NCBI RefSeq assembly: GCF_036206005.1
Contig: NZ_CP108143.1
Coordinates: 744,001 to 808,000 of the forward strand
Direction: 5' to 3'
DNA length: 64,000 nt
Source: Streptomyces sp. NBC_00178
Lineage (GTDB): Bacteria > Actinomycetota > Actinomycetes > Streptomycetales > Streptomycetaceae
A model generated the notes under the pieces. The model had not been told where the DNA came from and did no database searches. It saw only the letters and a list, made by a program, of their open reading frames with translations. This document shows positions 25,501 through 37,378 of this stretch, piece by piece (positions within the stretch are counted from its first letter, which is position 1; each line of letters starts with the position of its first letter). Both the position numbers and the translations under genes were made by a program.

Positions 25501-28500
25501 CGAAGGTGAAGTAGGACTGCGCGACGTAGTGTCCGGCCCGGCCCGCCATCTGGGCCTGGAAGAAGAGGCCGCGCTGGAGCGGGGTGACGGGCGCGGTGCG
25601 CTCGGCCGTCGCGGAGGCGTCCGCGACGCGCTCCAGTGCCGTGTGCCAGTGCCCGGCGATCTCGTCGGGAACGCCCTCGGCGAGCGTGAAGGCCGCGTGC
25701 AGGCTTCCGGTGGCGTCGTCGGTCCAGGCGTTGACCTCGACTGCGTACGGGCTGCCCTGGTCGCCGGCGGTGAGCCGCAGGGCCTGGGACTCGCTGCCCC
25801 GGCCGAGGTAGTTGAACAGGACCTGCGGGCGGGCGGTCAGCAGCGGGGCGGTCTGCGGGTCGAGGTACCTGAGCTGCCCGTAGGCGACGTGACCGCTCTC
25901 GTCCGGCTGGCGTTCGGCGACCTCGCGCGCCGCGGCGACGGGGTCGGTGTGGGCCGTGAGGCGTACGGGGGCGATGGAGGTGAACCAGCCGACCGTGCGG
26001 GTGTAGTCGTGGTGGCCGAGGGCCGGGACGCGGCCGTGCCGTTCCAGCTCGACCGCCAGGTCGGTGGGCGACGCCTGGACCCGGGTGAGCGCGACCCTGA
26101 GCGCTCCGCAGAGCAGTTCGGTGAGACCGACGCCGAGGGCGCCGGGCGCGGTACGGGTCACCCGCTCGCTCAGGGCGGGGGCGAGGACGACGGTGCGCTC
26201 GCGCCGGTTCGTGACGGCGGGCAGCAGCGGGGGCGCCCCGAGGGTGTCCAGCCAGTGTCCGAGCCCGTCGAGCAGGTGGGAGGCACCGGACCGCAGTGCC
26301 TCGGCGTACACGGCGTAGGGGGTGGTGGGAGCGCCCGGGGAGGTCCCGCGCATGGCCGCCGTCAGGTCGTCGAGCAGGATGAGCCAGGAGACCGCGTCCA
26401 CCGCGAGGTGGTGCACGGTGATCACCAGGGTCCGGCTGTCCTCCACCCAGGTGAAGGCGATGACCTCGCCCGTCGCGGGGTCGAGCCGTCCGGCGGCCTC
26501 GTCGGCCACCGCCGTCGGGTCGGCGTCCCGCGTACGGATCACGGTGACGGCGCGCGGGGGTTCGGTGCGCAGCGACCACACCCCGTGCTCGGTGCTCAGG
26601 CGAAGCCGCAGGGCCGGGTGGGCGGCCACGACCTCGTTCGCGGCGCGCTCGGCGTCGGCGAATCCGGTGCCCTCGGGCGCGGTCAGCGTCCTGGCCTGGG
26701 CGAACCGGTGGAGGCCGCCGCCGAGTTCACGCTGGCGGAGGATGATCGGTGTGGCGGGGAGCGGGCCGTCCTCGCGGCGGTCCGGTGCGGGCGCCTCGGC
26801 ACGCGGGGTGTGCGTCTCCAGGTGCGCGGCGAGCGCGCGGGGTGTCTTGAGGAGGAACACGTCCCGGGGCGCGATCGGCAGGCCGAGCGCCCTGGCCCGG
26901 TTGATGACGGTGATGGCGACGATGCTGTCACCGCCGGCTGCGAAGAAGTCGGTGTCGCCGTCCACGTCGACGGCGCCGGGCAGCGCCTCCTCGAAGACGC
27001 CGACCAGCGCGGCGAGCGCGGACCCGGTCCCGGCCGCCGGGGCGTCGTCACCGGCCGCGCGCTCGGTGAGGGCCTTGCGGTCCAGCTTGCCGTTGACCGT
27101 CAGCGGGAGGGCGTCGGCGGGCAGCACCCGCCCCGGCACCATGTGCGGGGGCAGCTTCGCGGACAGGAGGGCGGCGAGGTCGGCGGGCGCCCGGCCCACG
27201 ACGTGCGCGACCAGGTGGTCGGCGGTGTCCGCGACGGTGACCGCCACGTCGACCACGCCGTCGAGCTCCCTGACCGCGGCCTCGACCTCGCCGAGTTCGA
27301 CGCGGAAGCCCTTCAGCTGCACCTGGTCGTCGGCGCGGCCCACGAACTCCAGCTCGCCGTCGAGGGTGCGGCGCGCGAGATCGCCCGTGTGGTACATCCG
27401 GGAGCCGTCGCCCGCGAACGGGTCGGCGACGAACCGTCCAGCGGTGAGCCCCGGCCTGCCGAGGTAGCCGAGCGCCACCTGGTCACCGGCGACGTAGATG
27501 GCACCCACCCGGCCCGGGGGCACGGGCCTGAGCCGGTCGTCGAGGAGATGGGTGACCAGACCGGGGACCGGACCTCCGATGGGGCTGACCTCGCCCAGGA
27601 GGTCGGCGTCGGTGAGCACGCGGTGCGTGACGTGGACGGTGGTCTCGGTGATGCCGTACATGTTGACCAGTTCGGGCGAGGTGGTGCCGTGCCGCTCGGC
27701 CCAGGGGCGCAGGCGTACGGGGTCCAGTGCCTCGCCCCCGAAGATGATCCGGCGCAGTGAGGTGACCGGCTCGGCGGCCTGCCGGTCGGCCTCGATGAAC
27801 TGGTGGAAGGCCGACGGGGTCTGGTTGAGCACGGTCACTCCGCGCTCGCGGACGAGCCGGTGGAAGTCGACCGGGGAGCGGGTCAGGGCGTAGTCCGGCA
27901 CCAGCAGTTCGCCACCGTGCGCCAGCGCGCCCCACAGCTCCCAGACCGCGAAGTCGAAGGAGTAGGAGTGGAACTGGACCCACACGTCGCGGGGCTCGAA
28001 GTCCATGGCGGGGCGGGTGTTGGCCAGGAGCGTCACGACGGCCGAGTGCGGGACGACGACGCCCTTGGGCCGGCCGGTCGACCCGGAGGTGTAGATCACG
28101 TAGGCGGGTTCGTGCCAGTCGGATGGGCTGCGTCCCCCCTGGGCGGGTGCCGCGGGCGGCTCCTCGCCCATCACGAGCAGCCGGGCGGCGCCTCCACCGG
28201 CCGCGGCGGCGGCCAGCCGGGCGAAGCGGGAACGCTGTTCGCGGTCGACGAGCACGACCTGCGGAGCGGCGTCGGCGAGGACGTACTCCAGCCGTTCGTC
28301 CGGGTACGCCAGGTCGAGGGGTACGTAGGCTCCGCCGGCGCTGACGATCGCGACCAGGGCGACGACCTGGTCCAGCGAACGCGGGACGGCGACGGCGACA
28401 CGTGTACCGGGCCCGACCCCCGCCGCGCGCAGCGACGCCGCCAGGGAGTCCTTGGCCTCGGCGAGCTGGCCGTACGTCAAGGACGTGGTGGAGCCGTCCA

Positions 28501-31500
28501 GGGCGCACAGGGTGACCGCCCTGGCGGCAGGGTCGCGCTCCGCGGCGGCGTCGAACAGCCCGTCCAGGGTCGCCGGGGTGACGGCGGCCGGGAGCCGGGC
28601 CTCCGCGGTGGCGAGTTCGCCCACGAGGGCGTCCGGGCGGGTGAGCAGGCCCCCGAGGGCCCGGGTGAAGGTGTCCAGGATCGCGCGGGCGCCCGGCGCC
28701 CCCAGAAGCTCGGCGTCGTAGATCAGGTTGAAGCGCGGGCGGCCGTCCGGGGTCCGCTCCACGACCAGGGTCAGCGGGTAGTGCGGGGCGCCCTCGTTGA
28801 CGATGCCGGTCACGGCCGGCCCGTCGCCGGGTCCGCGCAGCGCGTCGACGTCGGTCGCGACGTCGAACACCACGAGGGTGTCGAAGAGTGCGCCGGCGCC
28901 CGTCCGGCGGCCGATCCGCGCGAGGGAGACGTGCTGGTGGGGCAGTACGGCGCTCTGGTGCTCCCGGACCGAGGCCAGCAGTCCGCCCGCCGTGGTCGTG
29001 GGCGTCCAGCGGGCGCGGACGGGGACCGTGTTGATGAACAGGCCCACCATGTCCCCGATACCGGGCACGTCGGCGTCGCGCCCGGACACCGTGGAGCCGA
29101 ACACCACGTCGTCGCCGTGCAGGAGGCCGCCCAGCGTCAGGGCCCAGGCGCTGTGCACGGCGACGCTCAGCGGGACGCCGGCGGTGCGGGCTCCGGTGTC
29201 GACGTCGTACGCCGGGTCCACGGCCGTGTCGGCGAACCGGTCCGACGGGCTGTGCCCCTCGGCGACGAGCGAGGGGCCGGGGAGACCGGCGAGCTCGTCG
29301 GCCCACACCCGGTCGCTCTCCTCGTCGTCCCGTCCGGCGAGCCAGCGCACGTAGTCCGGGAAGCCTCCGATGGGATGGACGGTGCCGGGTGCGCGGTACT
29401 CGGCGAGCAGCGCGCGCAGCATCGGCGGCACCGACCAGCCGTCGGCGACGATGTGGTGCACGGTCTGCACCAGGACGGACCGGCGCGGGCCGGTCCGCAC
29501 GAGCGTGAAGCGCATCAGCGGCCCGGTGGCCAGGTCGAATCCCGCACGCCTGTCGCGTTCGGCCAGGTCGCGGATCTCCGCCTCGGTGATACCGGGGCGG
29601 TCGAGCACGGTGAACGGCGCCCGTACTCCGCTCTCCAGCACCGACACCACGCGGCCGTCGGCCAGGGCGACGAACCGGGCCGCGAGGTTGGGGTAGAGCG
29701 CGAGGAGCCGGGTGGCCGCCGTCGCGAGCCGGCCGCCGTCCACCTCGCCCTCCAGGGTGAGCAGTTGCTGCTCGACGTAGCTGCCGGCCGAGTCGTCGTC
29801 GAAGACCGAGTGGAAGTACAGGCCCTCCTGGAGCGGGGTCAGTGGCAGCACGTCACGCAGTGCCGGGCCGTCCAGGGCGTCGACGTCGGGCTGCGTGAGC
29901 GCCACGAGGCCGAAGTCGCCCGGGGAGTGCCCGCCCCCGTCGAGCGAGGCCAGACCGGTGAGTGCGGCCTCGAAGTACGCGCCGATGGCGGCCACGTCCG
30001 CGTCGGTGAACACGCCCTCGGGCCAGGAGACGGTGGTGACCAGCTCGTACGCACCGTCCGCCGCGGGTTCGGCGATCGCGTTGAACTCCAGGGCGCGCGG
30101 CAGGCGCATCCTCGGGTCGCGCTTCTCCCCGAGGTGTCCGGTGCTGCCGCCGATCCGCCAGTCCCCGGACGCACCCGAGTCGAAGCGGCCCAGGTAGTTG
30201 AACAGCACCTGGGGCGCGGGCGCCTCGAAGCGGGCGTCGTGCAGGTAGCGCAGGGCGCCGTACGACAGGCCGTTGCCCGGCACGCGTGCGAGGTCGTCCT
30301 TGACGGCCTTCAGCGCGGCGGCCAGATGGCCGGGTGAGGTGGGATCGTCCGTCGGGCCGGGGTCCACCACGACCGGGAAGAGGGTGGTGAACCAGCCCAC
30401 GGTCCGGGACAGTTCCGGTTCGGAGCCGCCGGGGCCGGCGACGAAGCGCGCCTCGCGGCCGTGGCCCTCGAGTTCGACGTGCGCGAAGGTCTGGTCCTGC
30501 CCGAGGTCGCGCCGCCATCGGGCGAGGGCGACGGCGAGCGCGGTCAGCAGCACGTCGTTGACCCCCGCGTGGAACCTGGCGGGGACGTCGCCGAGCAGCG
30601 CGGACGTGGTCTCGGCCCCGACCCGTACGGTGCGGGTCCGCTCGCGGGCGACGACGTCGTCCGCCGAGACCGGACGCCTGCCCAGCGGTCCGTCCGGGCC
30701 GGGCAGCGGCCGCGAGAAGTAGGCGCGGTCCGCGTCGAAGGCCGTGCCGGCCAGCAACTGCGTCCAGTGGCGGAAGGACGTGCCCACGGGGGGCAGTTGG
30801 ACGGGTTCGCCGGAGGCGAGCTGCCGCCACGCCGTGGCCAGGTCCTCCATCAGGATCCGCCAGGACACCCCGTCGACGACGACGTGGTGGACGACGAGGA
30901 CCAGCTGCCGTGCCGCACGCCGCCAGACGGCGCTCAGCATCACGCCGTCGTCCGGGTCGAGTGCGGCGGTGGCCAGCGCGGCACACGCGTCCACGGACTC
31001 GTCGCTCTCCTGCCAACGGGCCACGGTTGTGTCGGCCGCCGGGATGTCGAAGCTCCACCGCTCGCCGCGCACCAGCTTCGCGCGCAGCATGTCGTGCCGT
31101 GCGAGCAGGGCGGTGAGGATCGTGTCGAGCCCCGTCGGGGTCAGTTCCGCCGGGGTGTTCAGCACCACCGACTGCACGAAGCCGTCGACGGCGTCCGTGG
31201 TCTCGCCCAGCCACTGGACGACGGGCGATCCCACGACGGGTCCGGTGGCCACGTCGCCGGGGCCGGCCGGGGTGACGTCCTCACGGCTCGCCACCGCGGC
31301 CAGGGCGCCGACGACGCTGTGGGTGAAGATCTGCCGCGCGGTGACGTAGAGGCCCGCGTCACGCAGGGCGCTCAGCAGCGATATCGCCAGGATGCTGTCG
31401 CCGCCGAGCCGGAAGAAGTCCTGGTCGACGCCTACTTCGTCCAGCCGCAGCAAGGAGGCCACGGTCGCGCACACCAGGCGCTCCTCGTCGGTGGAGGGCG

Positions 31501-33430
31501 GGACGACCGAGCCGGTGTCGTTCACCGGCTCCGGCAGCGCGCGGCGGTCGGTCTTGCCGTTCGCGGTGAGCGGGAACTCCTTCATCACGACGAGCCGGGC
31601 GGGCACCATGTACTCCACCATGTGCGCGGCGGCCCACACCTCGACGTCGTCCGCCCGCAGGTCCTCGTTCCCGGCGGACGGGATGACGTACCCCACGAGG
31701 TAGGTGCCGCCCGCCGTGTTCTTCTTCGCGACGACGCAGGTGTGCCGCACCCCGGGGTGCTCCGCGAGTCCCGCCTCGACGTCCTCGATCTCCAGGCGCA
31801 TCCCGCGGATCTTGATCTGGTTGTCCGCGCGGCCGAGGAAGTCCAGGGACCCGTCGGGGGCGAACCGCGCGAGGTCGCCCGTCCGGTACAGGCGCGAGCC
31901 GTCACCGGCGAAGGGGTCGGCCACGAAGCGGGACGCGGTGAGACCCGGCGCGCCGACGTAGCCGCGTCCGAGGAGGAAGCCGCCCACGTACAGTTCGCCG
32001 CCGACCCCGACGGGGACCTGGCGCAGCTCGTCGTCCAGGACGTACAGCCGGGTGTTGGGGTTGGCCCTGCCGATGGACGTCGACAGGCGTTCGGCCTCAC
32101 CGCGGTAGATCACGTGCGAGACGCCGATCGTCGTCTCGGCCGGGCCGTAGCCGTGGTACATCGGGATGTCGAGCCGGGTGCGGAAGCGTTCGTACAGCTC
32201 GGGGGTCAGCACCTCACCGCCGCACCAGACGTGGCGCAGGCTGTCCAGCCGGTCCGAGTCCCCGGCCATCTCCAGGAGCACGTCCAGCATGGACGACACG
32301 AGGTAGGTGAAGGTGACGCGCTGCTCCGCGATCACGCCCAGCAGGTGGTGCGGGTCGCGTTCTCCGCCGGGCCGCAGGACGACGAGCCGGCCGCCGGTGA
32401 CGAGCGGCAGGAAGATCTCGTTGATGGAGATGTCGAAGGACAGCGGTGCCTTGAAGAGCGACGCGTCGTCGTGGCCGAAGCCCAGGATCTCGCGCGACTG
32501 CCACAGGAGGCGTTCGCTGATCGCCTCGTGCCGGATCATGGCGCCCTTGGGGCGGCCGGTGGAGCCGGACGTGAAGATGACGTAGGCCAGGGCGGCGCCG
32601 TGCACGGTGACGTCGGGTGCCTCGGCGGGATGGCCGTCGAACGCACGGTCCCGGAGGTCCAGGGCGACCGCGGGCGGCTCCGCAGCGTCGTGCTCACCCG
32701 TCCCGTTGAGCTGGAGGACGACCCCGGCGTCCTCGATCACGACGGCGCGGCGCGCGGCCGGCCACTGCGGATCGAGCGGGACGAAGGCGCAGCCGGCCTG
32801 GAGCACGCCGAGCAGCCCGACCACCATGTCGGCGGACCGGCTGAGCGAGATGCCCACGACCTGCTCGGCGGTGAGGCCGAGTCCGATCAGGTGGTGGGCC
32901 AGGCGCGCGGACAGCTCGGCCGTCTCGCGGTAGGTGAGTGAACGGTGCTCGTCGACGACGGCGATGGCGTCGGGCCGGGTCCGTGCCTGCTCGCGGAACA
33001 TCTCCACCAGGGTGGGACGGACACGGTCGGCGTACGTGTCGTTCCACGCGGCCAGGGTCTCGGCCCTCGCCGCGGCGCCGGTCGGAGCCATGGTCCCGAT
33101 CGGCCGGTCCGGGAAGTCGGCGAGGTCGTCGAGTGCGGCCTGCGCTTCGGCCGGCGCGACTCCGGCGGGGACGGCGATGCTGCGGCCGTCGGCGCCCACC
33201 TCCCAGCCGGGGCTCCCCCCACCGCCGTTGTCGGCCCAGCCGAGGACGTCGGCGAAGAGGGTGCCGGGAGTGAGGTCGAGGCCCTCGGGACTGCGGCCGG
33301 TCGACCAGTAGGCCAGCCCGATGGCGCACGCCTGGGCGAGCGTCCTGTCGGAGCGCTCACCGGTCCGCCGGCGCAGGTCGGTCAGGTTCGCGGGAGAAAG
33401 CCGCACGAAGTGACCGCTCGGTTCCAGCAT
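22538..33430 (-). CDS. cchH: coelichelin non-ribosomal peptide synthetase, three modules
   Basis: 3630 residues. Order: N-terminal remnant (1-130), A1 (about 135-635), PCP1 (Ser679), E1 (HHVVVDG, His848/849), C2 (HHIVADG, His1325/1326), A2 (1615-2120), PCP2 (Ser2169), E2 (HHLAVDA, His2340/2341), C3 (2612-3015), A3 (3045-3545), PCP3 (Ser3591); no thioesterase. Selectivity codes read by eye: A1 DINYWGGIG(K) for formyl-hydroxyornithine, A2 DFWNIGMVH(K) for threonine, A3 DMENLGLIN(K) for hydroxyornithine, as I recall for CchH. The product should be the tetrapeptide coelichelin, with module 1 used twice. C3 has HLLLWDG instead of HHxxxDG (Leu2741 for the catalytic His). The gene follows cchG by 60 bases with no iron box and a weak ribosome site. 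Confidence 0.97.
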   Translation of the reverse strand: MLEPSGHFVRLSPANLTDLRRRTGERSDRTLAQACAIGLAYWSTGRSPEGLDLTPGTLFADVLGWADNGGGGSPGWEVGADGRSIAVPAGVAPAEAQAALDDLADFPDRPIGTMAPTGAAARAETLAAWNDTYADRVRPTLVEMFREQARTRPDAIAVVDEHRSLTYRETAELSARLAHHLIGLGLTAEQVVGISLSRSADMVVGLLGVLQAGCAFVPLDPQWPAARRAVVIEDAGVVLQLNGTGEHDAAEPPAVALDLRDRAFDGHPAEAPDVTVHGAALAYVIFTSGSTGRPKGAMIRHEAISERLLWQSREILGFGHDDASLFKAPLSFDISINEIFLPLVTGGRLVVLRPGGERDPHHLLGVIAEQRVTFTYLVSSMLDVLLEMAGDSDRLDSLRHVWCGGEVLTPELYERFRTRLDIPMYHGYGPAETTIGVSHVIYRGEAERLSTSIGRANPNTRLYVLDDELRQVPVGVGGELYVGGFLLGRGYVGAPGLTASRFVADPFAGDGSRLYRTGDLARFAPDGSLDFLGRADNQIKIRGMRLEIEDVEAGLAEHPGVRHTCVVAKKNTAGGTYLVGYVIPSAGNEDLRADDVEVWAAAHMVEYMVPARLVVMKEFPLTANGKTDRRALPEPVNDTGSVVPPSTDEERLVCATVASLLRLDEVGVDQDFFRLGGDSILAISLLSALRDAGLYVTARQIFTHSVVGALAAVASREDVTPAGPGDVATGPVVGSPVVQWLGETTDAVDGFVQSVVLNTPAELTPTGLDTILTALLARHDMLRAKLVRGERWSFDIPAADTTVARWQESDESVDACAALATAALDPDDGVMLSAVWRRAARQLVLVVHHVVVDGVSWRILMEDLATAWRQLASGEPVQLPPVGTSFRHWTQLLAGTAFDADRAYFSRPLPGPDGPLGRRPVSADDVVARERTRTVRVGAETTSALLGDVPARFHAGVNDVLLTALAVALARWRRDLGQDQTFAHVELEGHGREARFVAGPGGSEPELSRTVGWFTTLFPVVVDPGPTDDPTSPGHLAAALKAVKDDLARVPGNGLSYGALRYLHDARFEAPAPQVLFNYLGRFDSGASGDWRIGGSTGHLGEKRDPRMRLPRALEFNAIAEPAADGAYELVTTVSWPEGVFTDADVAAIGAYFEAALTGLASLDGGGHSPGDFGLVALTQPDVDALDGPALRDVLPLTPLQEGLYFHSVFDDDSAGSYVEQQLLTLEGEVDGGRLATAATRLLALYPNLAARFVALADGRVVSVLESGVRAPFTVLDRPGITEAEIRDLAERDRRAGFDLATGPLMRFTLVRTGPRRSVLVQTVHHIVADGWSVPPMLRALLAEYRAPGTVHPIGGFPDYVRWLAGRDDEESDRVWADELAGLPGPSLVAEGHSPSDRFADTAVDPAYDVDTGARTAGVPLSVAVHSAWALTLGGLLHGDDVVFGSTVSGRDADVPGIGDMVGLFINTVPVRARWTPTTTAGGLLASVREHQSAVLPHQHVSLARIGRRTGAGALFDTLVVFDVATDVDALRGPGDGPAVTGIVNEGAPHYPLTLVVERTPDGRPRFNLIYDAELLGAPGARAILDTFTRALGGLLTRPDALVGELATAEARLPAAVTPATLDGLFDAAAERDPAARAVTLCALDGSTTSLTYGQLAEAKDSLAASLRAAGVGPGTRVAVAVPRSLDQVVALVAIVSAGGAYVPLDLAYPDERLEYVLADAAPQVVLVDREQRSRFARLAAAAAGGGAARLLVMGEEPPAAPAQGGRSPSDWHEPAYVIYTSGSTGRPKGVVVPHSAVVTLLANTRPAMDFEPRDVWVQFHSYSFDFAVWELWGALAHGGELLVPDYALTRSPVDFHRLVRERGVTVLNQTPSAFHQFIEADRQAAEPVTSLRRIIFGGEALDPVRLRPWAERHGTTSPELVNMYGITETTVHVTHRVLTDADLLGEVSPIGGPVPGLVTHLLDDRLRPVPPGRVGAIYVAGDQVALGYLGRPGLTAGRFVADPFAGDGSRMYHTGDLARRTLDGELEFVGRADDQVQLKGFRVELGEVEAAVRELDGVVDVAVTVADTADHLVAHVVGRAPADLAALLSAKLPPHMVPGRVLPADALPLTVNGKLDRKALTERAAGDDAPAAGTGSALAALVGVFEEALPGAVDVDGDTDFFAAGGDSIVAITVINRARALGLPIAPRDVFLLKTPRALAAHLETHTPRAEAPAPDRREDGPLPATPIILRQRELGGGLHRFAQARTLTAPEGTGFADAERAANEVVAAHPALRLRLSTEHGVWSLRTEPPRAVTVIRTRDADPTAVADEAAGRLDPATGEVIAFTWVEDSRTLVITVHHLAVDAVSWLILLDDLTAAMRGTSPGAPTTPYAVYAEALRSGASHLLDGLGHWLDTLGAPPLLPAVTNRRERTVVLAPALSERVTRTAPGALGVGLTELLCGALRVALTRVQASPTDLAVELERHGRVPALGHHDYTRTVGWFTSIAPVRLTAHTDPVAAAREVAERQPDESGHVAYGQLRYLDPQTAPLLTARPQVLFNYLGRGSESQALRLTAGDQGSPYAVEVNAWTDDATGSLHAAFTLAEGVPDEIAGHWHTALERVADASATAERTAPVTPLQRGLFFQAQMAGRAGHYVAQSYFTFDRRLDTEALGEAMAHVIARHPVVGAGFTTDGDGNPVQVLKAGRRAEVHTLDLATDAEVDALRARDRDTGFDLDAPPLIRLTVVRLPGGHDGLLLSYHLLLWDGWSREILLRDLFDAYRSAVAGEPLTATPASPGFEDYARMLDARDHAASERFWASQLSGLPGPTLLAGPEPSFTDDLPRALVHTLTAGQSEALRQAARTHGVTLNSVLTGAFGLLLGAHTGRSDAVFGVTVSGREGEGLSGIVGVLLNTVPMWTRARPGDTVGEYLSGVQASRVEAMEHEHLGLGEIQRAGGHDTLFDNLFVLQNFLDMDAFAAMNAEHGITSVTADDSTHYPYTWVVTPGDRLTVKLEHRGDDPAHARRLLDDYLRVLADLAGSTGPVGALPGLGGDAGPAERTDIGTDTVVDRFDRAADLDPRRTALVAHGSTLTFAELRDRSRAVAGVLAGRGIGPETTVGLAIPRSLDSIVALFAVLRVGAAYVPLELDHPDERIAAIVEDARPEVILTVSAVSPRLTGELIELDRPLPEAEPFVTYAPDDPDRLRHPAYTIYTSGSTGRPKGVVTEYAGLTNMLINHQRRIFEPVLAQHGHRVFRIAHTVSFAFDMSWEELLWLADGHEVHICDEELRRDAPRLVEYCAEHAIDVVNVTPTYAQQLVAEGLLDDPDRRPALVLLGGEAVTPALWQRLADTEGTVGYNLYGPTEYTINTLGVGTFECQDPVVGVAIDNTDVYVLDPWLRPLPDGVPGELYVAGVGIARGYLGQPAQSAHRFVACPFGAPGERMYRTGDLVVRRPDGNLMYLGRTDQQVKIRGHRVELGEVEAAFARHPAVRFAAAVAQPAPQVDGAYRLAAYLVLEAGSDLATVAAEAGAGLPDFLRPTHYAQVDAIPLTVNGKADTKALPEAKPLGVLTTGGERGPRTETETLVCEFFAEALDLDDDEVSAVSDFVSLGGHSMVAVRLVGLLRREFGPVITIRDLLTLRTPEAIAHHLDDN

Positions 33431-33490
33431 CGAAGACTCATCGCCCTTCAGAAGTGAGAAAATTGCCTGACCTGACCTGCTCAGGTGTGT

Positions 33491-35281
33491 CTAGCTGCCC
33501 TCGCGCCAGGCCTGCCACAGCCGCGCGTAGCCGCCGCCCAGGGCGACGAGTTCGTCATGGGTTCCCTGCTCCACCACGCGGCCGGCGTCCAGCACGGCGA
33601 TCCGGTCGGCCGCCATCGCCTGTGTCAGGCGGTGCGCCACGAAGAGCGTGGTCCGCCCGGCGCAGGCGGCCAGCACGGCGCGTTCCAGCTCCGCGGCGCC
33701 CTCGCTGCCCGCCTCCGCGGTCGACTCGTCGAGCACCACCACAGGTGCCCGGCCTAGCACCAGCCGGGCCAGGGCGATCTGGGCGACCTTGGTGACGTCC
33801 AGCCGCTCCCCGCCCTCGCCGACGAGGGTGTCGAGCCCGTCGGGCAGGTCCGCGACCCACGCGTGGGCGCCGACCGTGCGCAGTGCGTCGGCGAGTTCGG
33901 TGTCGTCGGCCCCGGGTGCGGCGAGCCGCAGGTCGTCGGCGAGCGATCCGGAGAAGACGTGCGTCTCCTGCGTCAGGATGCTCACCAGGGCCCTCGAAGC
34001 CGCCTCGTCCAGACCGGCGAGGTCCTGCGAGCCGATGTGGACCGATCCGGACTCAGGGGTACCGATGCCGGCGATCAGCGCGGCGAGCGTCGACTTCCCG
34101 GCGCCCGTCGCGCCCACCAGGGCCAGCGAGCCGCCGGACGGGATCGTCAGGTCGACGTCCACGAGGACCGGGTTCTCGGTGTCCGGGTAACGGAAGGTCA
34201 GTCCCCGGACGGTGACCGGGTACGGCGTGGTCCGGCGCGCCTTCGTCACGGAGTCGTCGCCGACCAGCCGGGACTCCGAGGTCTCCCCCAGCACTCCGAC
34301 CAGCCGGGTCAGGCTCGCACCCGACTTCTGCGCCTCGTCGAAGGTGAACATGATGGCGCCCAGGGGTGTGAACAGCCGGTGGAACATGAGCGGGGCGGCC
34401 GACACCTCGCCCAGGGTGGCGGCGTCGCCCTCCAGGAGGGCGTATCCCACCACGAGGATGAGGACCAGTCCGATGAACTCGGCGCGGTTCTCCCTGCCGA
34501 CGAAGCGGCCGAAGAAGCGGAAGACCTCCACGCCGAGGTCCCGGACCCGCCAGGACTCGGCGGTGACCTTCTCGCGGACGGCGCCCTCCAGACGGTAGGC
34601 CCGGACGGTGTCGATGCCGTTCAGTCCGCTGATCAGCGCCTGCGCACGGTCGGCCTGGGCCACCCGCTGCTCGCGGTAGAGCGGGGCGGACCGGGGAAGG
34701 TACCAGCGCAGGGCGAGGGCGTAGGCGGGGAGCGCGCCGGCTCCGGCCAGGCCGAGCCGCCAGTCCAGCCCGAACATGCCGACGGTGGCGATGGCGACGA
34801 GGACCCCGGCGGTGAACACCGTGGGGATCGCGCTGCGGATTCCCCGGGACAGCACGGCCACGTCGTCGCCGACCCGGGACAGCACGTCCCCTCTGCCGAC
34901 CTGTTCGATCCGGGCGCTCGGCATGCCGAGCACGGCGCGTACCGCGTTCTCGCGCAGCCGCGCGAGCAGGTCGGCCCCGAGCCGCCCGATGAGGTACGTC
35001 GACAGGGCCGTCGCCGCCGCGCCGAGCAGCGCGGCGGCACCCAGCAGGACCCCGACCGTGACGAGGGACGAGCCTGACGCGCCGTCGACGACGCCGTCGA
35101 CGACCTGTCCGAGCAGCAGGACGGGGAGCACCTGGAGTGCCGCCCCGGCCACCGTCGTCAGGACGGTGGCCGCGGTCAGCCAGGGGACCTCGCGGCAGTG
35201 CGCCGCGACCCACCGGGTGGCCTCGCGCCCGGACGCGGTGCGCAGGGCCACCGGAGCGGGGCGCGTGTCCGTGGTGCTCAC
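33491..35281 (-). CDS. cchG: ABC half-exporter, catalytic partner of CchI
   Basis: 596 residues from a GTG start, 43 bases after cchF. Six helices (residues 30-310) precede a nucleotide-binding domain with intact Walker A (GATGAGKST, 390-398), Walker B (VVVLDES, Asp518-Glu519) and switch histidine (FVAHRL, His550). The signature motif, normally LSGGQ, reads ERLDVTKVAQ (492-501) and is not functional by consensus; the D-loop is also unusual (STAEAG). These defects complement those of CchI, so the canonical site of the heterodimer pairs the CchG Walker motifs with the CchI signature. Its role is probably export of coelichelin to the medium. Confidence 0.93.
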   Translation of the reverse strand: MSTTDTRPAPVALRTASGREATRWVAAHCREVPWLTAATVLTTVAGAALQVLPVLLLGQVVDGVVDGASGSSLVTVGVLLGAAALLGAAATALSTYLIGRLGADLLARLRENAVRAVLGMPSARIEQVGRGDVLSRVGDDVAVLSRGIRSAIPTVFTAGVLVAIATVGMFGLDWRLGLAGAGALPAYALALRWYLPRSAPLYREQRVAQADRAQALISGLNGIDTVRAYRLEGAVREKVTAESWRVRDLGVEVFRFFGRFVGRENRAEFIGLVLILVVGYALLEGDAATLGEVSAAPLMFHRLFTPLGAIMFTFDEAQKSGASLTRLVGVLGETSESRLVGDDSVTKARRTTPYPVTVRGLTFRYPDTENPVLVDVDLTIPSGGSLALVGATGAGKSTLAALIAGIGTPESGSVHIGSQDLAGLDEAASRALVSILTQETHVFSGSLADDLRLAAPGADDTELADALRTVGAHAWVADLPDGLDTLVGEGGERLDVTKVAQIALARLVLGRAPVVVLDESTAEAGSEGAAELERAVLAACAGRTTLFVAHRLTQAMAADRIAVLDAGRVVEQGTHDELVALGGGYARLWQAWREGS

Positions 35282-35324
35282 GCGCCGGCCGGGAGGAGCG
35301 GGGCCGTGGCCGGGGAGGTCGTCG

Positions 35325-36377
35325 TCACTGGTCGACCGACTTGACGAGTTCGTCGATCGCGTACGGCAGGGAGAGCAGCGTGCCCTGGGACATGGCGGCG
35401 CCGACCGCGGGGCCCTCGCTGTCCAGGAGGTAGGAGACCTTGCCGTTCTTCGCCGCGGAGAGGTTGGCGAAGAGCTTGAACTTCTTCAGGGCCTCCGTGT
35501 CCGCCTTGTCGTTGATGACGAAGATGCGGTCGACGTCGACGAGGTCGATGCGCTCGGGCGAGAGCTGGGTGTAGAACTTCCCGCCGGCCACCTCGTCGAT
35601 CTTCGTGGCGCCCTTGTAGCCGATGCCCGTCACGAGTCGGCCGCGTACGTCGGTCGTGGTGAACGGTGCCACCGAGTCCTCGTACCAGGACAGGGCGACC
35701 GCGGTCTGGCCGGCGAACTCCGGGTGGGCCGCCTTGGCGGCGTCGAGCTTGCCCTGGATGCCCTTGACCAGTTCGGCGCCCTCGGTCTCCTTGCCGAGCG
35801 CCTTGGCGATGTGGACCGCGTTGTCCTGCCAGGGTGCGCTGAAGGGCTCCTTCTCGGCCTTCGTGCGTCCCACGGTGGGGGCGATCCTGGAGAGCTTGTC
35901 GTACGCCGCCTGGTCGACCTCGGAGTAGACCGCGATGATCAGGTCCGGCCGCAGCGCGGCGATCTTCTCGTAGTTGGGGCCCGTGTCGCCGTTGCTCATG
36001 ACGACCTCGGGGCGGGTGTCGCCCCACTTGTCCTTCACCCAGGGCCACTGGGTGTTGATGTCGGGCGACTTGCCCGCCGGGTTCGGGTACTGGTCGACCA
36101 TGCCGACCGGCTTGATGCCGAGGGCGAGGATCGCCTGGTCGTCGGTGTAGCCGACGGAGACGACCCGCTGAGGGGCCTTCGTGATCTTCGTGGATCCGAA
36201 CGCGTGCTCCACGGTGACCGGGAACGCGCCGGTGGCGGCGGACGGGGCGCTGTCGCTCTTCGTGTCCTGGGAGTCGGAGCCGCATCCCGTGAGGAGGGCG
36301 GCGCCGAGGGCCGCCGCGATCAGCACGGCCGCCGGCCGGCGCCCTGGCTTCGTAAGAGTGGTTCTGTGGAAGAGCAT
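35325..36377 (-). CDS. cchF: ferric-siderophore-binding lipoprotein
   Basis: 350 residues. I chose the ATG at 36377, after a purine-rich GGGATCCGGG; it gives a clean signal peptide with lipobox LLTGC (Cys32). An upstream in-frame start at 36431 would place 18 non-hydrophobic residues before it. The mature part is a class III periplasmic-binding-protein fold (FepB/FhuD type: QRVVSVGYTDDQAILALGIKPVG, RPDLIIAVYS). It captures ferric coelichelin outside the membrane and hands it to CchCDE. An iron box lies about 70 bases upstream of the start, so cchF, cchG, cchH and cchI probably form one iron-repressed transcript. Confidence 0.95.
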   Translation of the reverse strand: MLFHRTTLTKPGRRPAAVLIAAALGAALLTGCGSDSQDTKSDSAPSAATGAFPVTVEHAFGSTKITKAPQRVVSVGYTDDQAILALGIKPVGMVDQYPNPAGKSPDINTQWPWVKDKWGDTRPEVVMSNGDTGPNYEKIAALRPDLIIAVYSEVDQAAYDKLSRIAPTVGRTKAEKEPFSAPWQDNAVHIAKALGKETEGAELVKGIQGKLDAAKAAHPEFAGQTAVALSWYEDSVAPFTTTDVRGRLVTGIGYKGATKIDEVAGGKFYTQLSPERIDLVDVDRIFVINDKADTEALKKFKLFANLSAAKNGKVSYLLDSEGPAVGAAMSQGTLLSLPYAIDELVKSVDQ

Positions 36378-36448
36378 CCCGGATCCCTTTGCTGTCACGC
36401 CGCCGGTCACCCCCGGTGTGAGGGCAGCCAAACCTTACCTCGAAGCAG

Positions 36449-36467
36449 AAAGGTTAGCCTACCCTAA
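36449..36467 (-). promoter_or_regulatory. iron box upstream of cchF
   Basis: On the minus strand the site reads TTAGGGTAGGCTAACCTTT, 15 of 19 matches to the DmdR1/IdeR consensus. It lies in the 116-base gap between the cchE stop and the cchF start and should control the cchFGHI transcript. Confidence 0.82.
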
Positions 36468-36493
36468 CTTTGCCATGAACCGCTGTTCGTCAC

Positions 36494-37360
36494 CTAGTTG
36501 AGCTGCACATGGACATGCGCGCGGCCGATCGGCACGATGAGCGGCCGGTCCCCCACCGGATCGTCGATCACCATGGCCCGCAGTCCGAACGCCTCGTGCA
36601 GCAGGTCGGCCGTGATCACGTCGCGCGGATGGCCCTGCGCCAGGATCTCGCCCTCCCGCATCACCACGAGGTTGTCGCTGTAGCGCGTGGCCAGATTGAG
36701 GTCGTGCAGCACCATGACCACGGTGCACCCCGACTCGTGCAGGTCGTCCACCAGGTCCAGCACGTCCATGGCGTGCGCCAGGTCCAGGTACGTCGTCGGC
36801 TCGTCCAGCAGCAGGAGGTCGGTTCCCTGGGCCAGCGTCATGGATATCCACACACGCTGGCGCTGGCCGCCGGAGAGCGAGTCCACCGGCCGGTCGGCCA
36901 GGTCGGACACGCCCGTCATGGCCAGCGCGCGTTCGACGACCTCGGCGTCGTCCGACGACCACTGGCGCAGCCAGCTCTGATGCGGATGCCGTCCGCGGGC
37001 GACGAGATCGGCGACCGTCAGCCCCTCGGGGGCGACGGGTGCCTGTGGAAGCAGCCCGAGCTTCTTGGCCACGTCCCTGGTCCTCAGTCCGGCGATGTCC
37101 TCGCCGTCCAGCACGACCGCCCCCCTGGCCGGCTTGAGGAGCCGTGTCAGGGTGCGCAACAGGGTCGACTTGCCGCACCCGTTGGGGCCGATGATCGTGG
37201 TGACCACCCCCGGCGGGATGGCCACGTCCAGCCCGTCCATGACCGTCCGCGCGCCGTAGCCGACCGTGATGCCCCTGGCCGCCAGCCGTGCCGTGCCGTC
37301 GGCCTCCGACCCGTCCCGGGTGGTCCCTTCAGCGGCCACGAGTGCCCCTCCGTCTCGCAT
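36494..37360 (-). CDS. cchE: iron-siderophore ABC importer ATPase
   Basis: 288 residues from the ATG at 37360, which follows GAAGGGG; an ATG five codons earlier lacks a ribosome site. FecE/FhuC-type ATPase: Walker A GPNGCGKST, Q-loop LLPQAPV, signature [10 protein letters not shown], Walker B DLLLLDEPTTYLDL and switch histidine in VLHDLN. It powers uptake of ferric coelichelin through CchC and CchD. It starts 19 bases after cchD, in one operon with the two permeases, and is followed by the iron box and promoter of cchF. Confidence 0.95.
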   Translation of the reverse strand: MRDGGALVAAEGTTRDGSEADGTARLAARGITVGYGARTVMDGLDVAIPPGVVTTIIGPNGCGKSTLLRTLTRLLKPARGAVVLDGEDIAGLRTRDVAKKLGLLPQAPVAPEGLTVADLVARGRHPHQSWLRQWSSDDAEVVERALAMTGVSDLADRPVDSLSGGQRQRVWISMTLAQGTDLLLLDEPTTYLDLAHAMDVLDLVDDLHESGCTVVMVLHDLNLATRYSDNLVVMREGEILAQGHPRDVITADLLHEAFGLRAMVIDDPVGDRPLIVPIGRAHVHVQLN

Positions 37361-37378
37361 GCTTGCCCCTTCCATGAG

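Noticed and set aside
26370..26410. E2 epimerisation domain reads HHLAVDA rather than HHxxxDG
   Set aside because: The epimerisation-domain consensus is HHxxxDxVSW, so alanine is acceptable; both histidines and the aspartate are present.
24047..27760. Very long plus-strand reading frames opposite the NRPS gene (also 30461-32941 and 27803-30337)
   Set aside because: They are antisense shadows of cchH created by its GC-rich third positions; no ribosome sites, no domains, and compositions rich in Arg/Gly/Val/Glu unlike real proteins.
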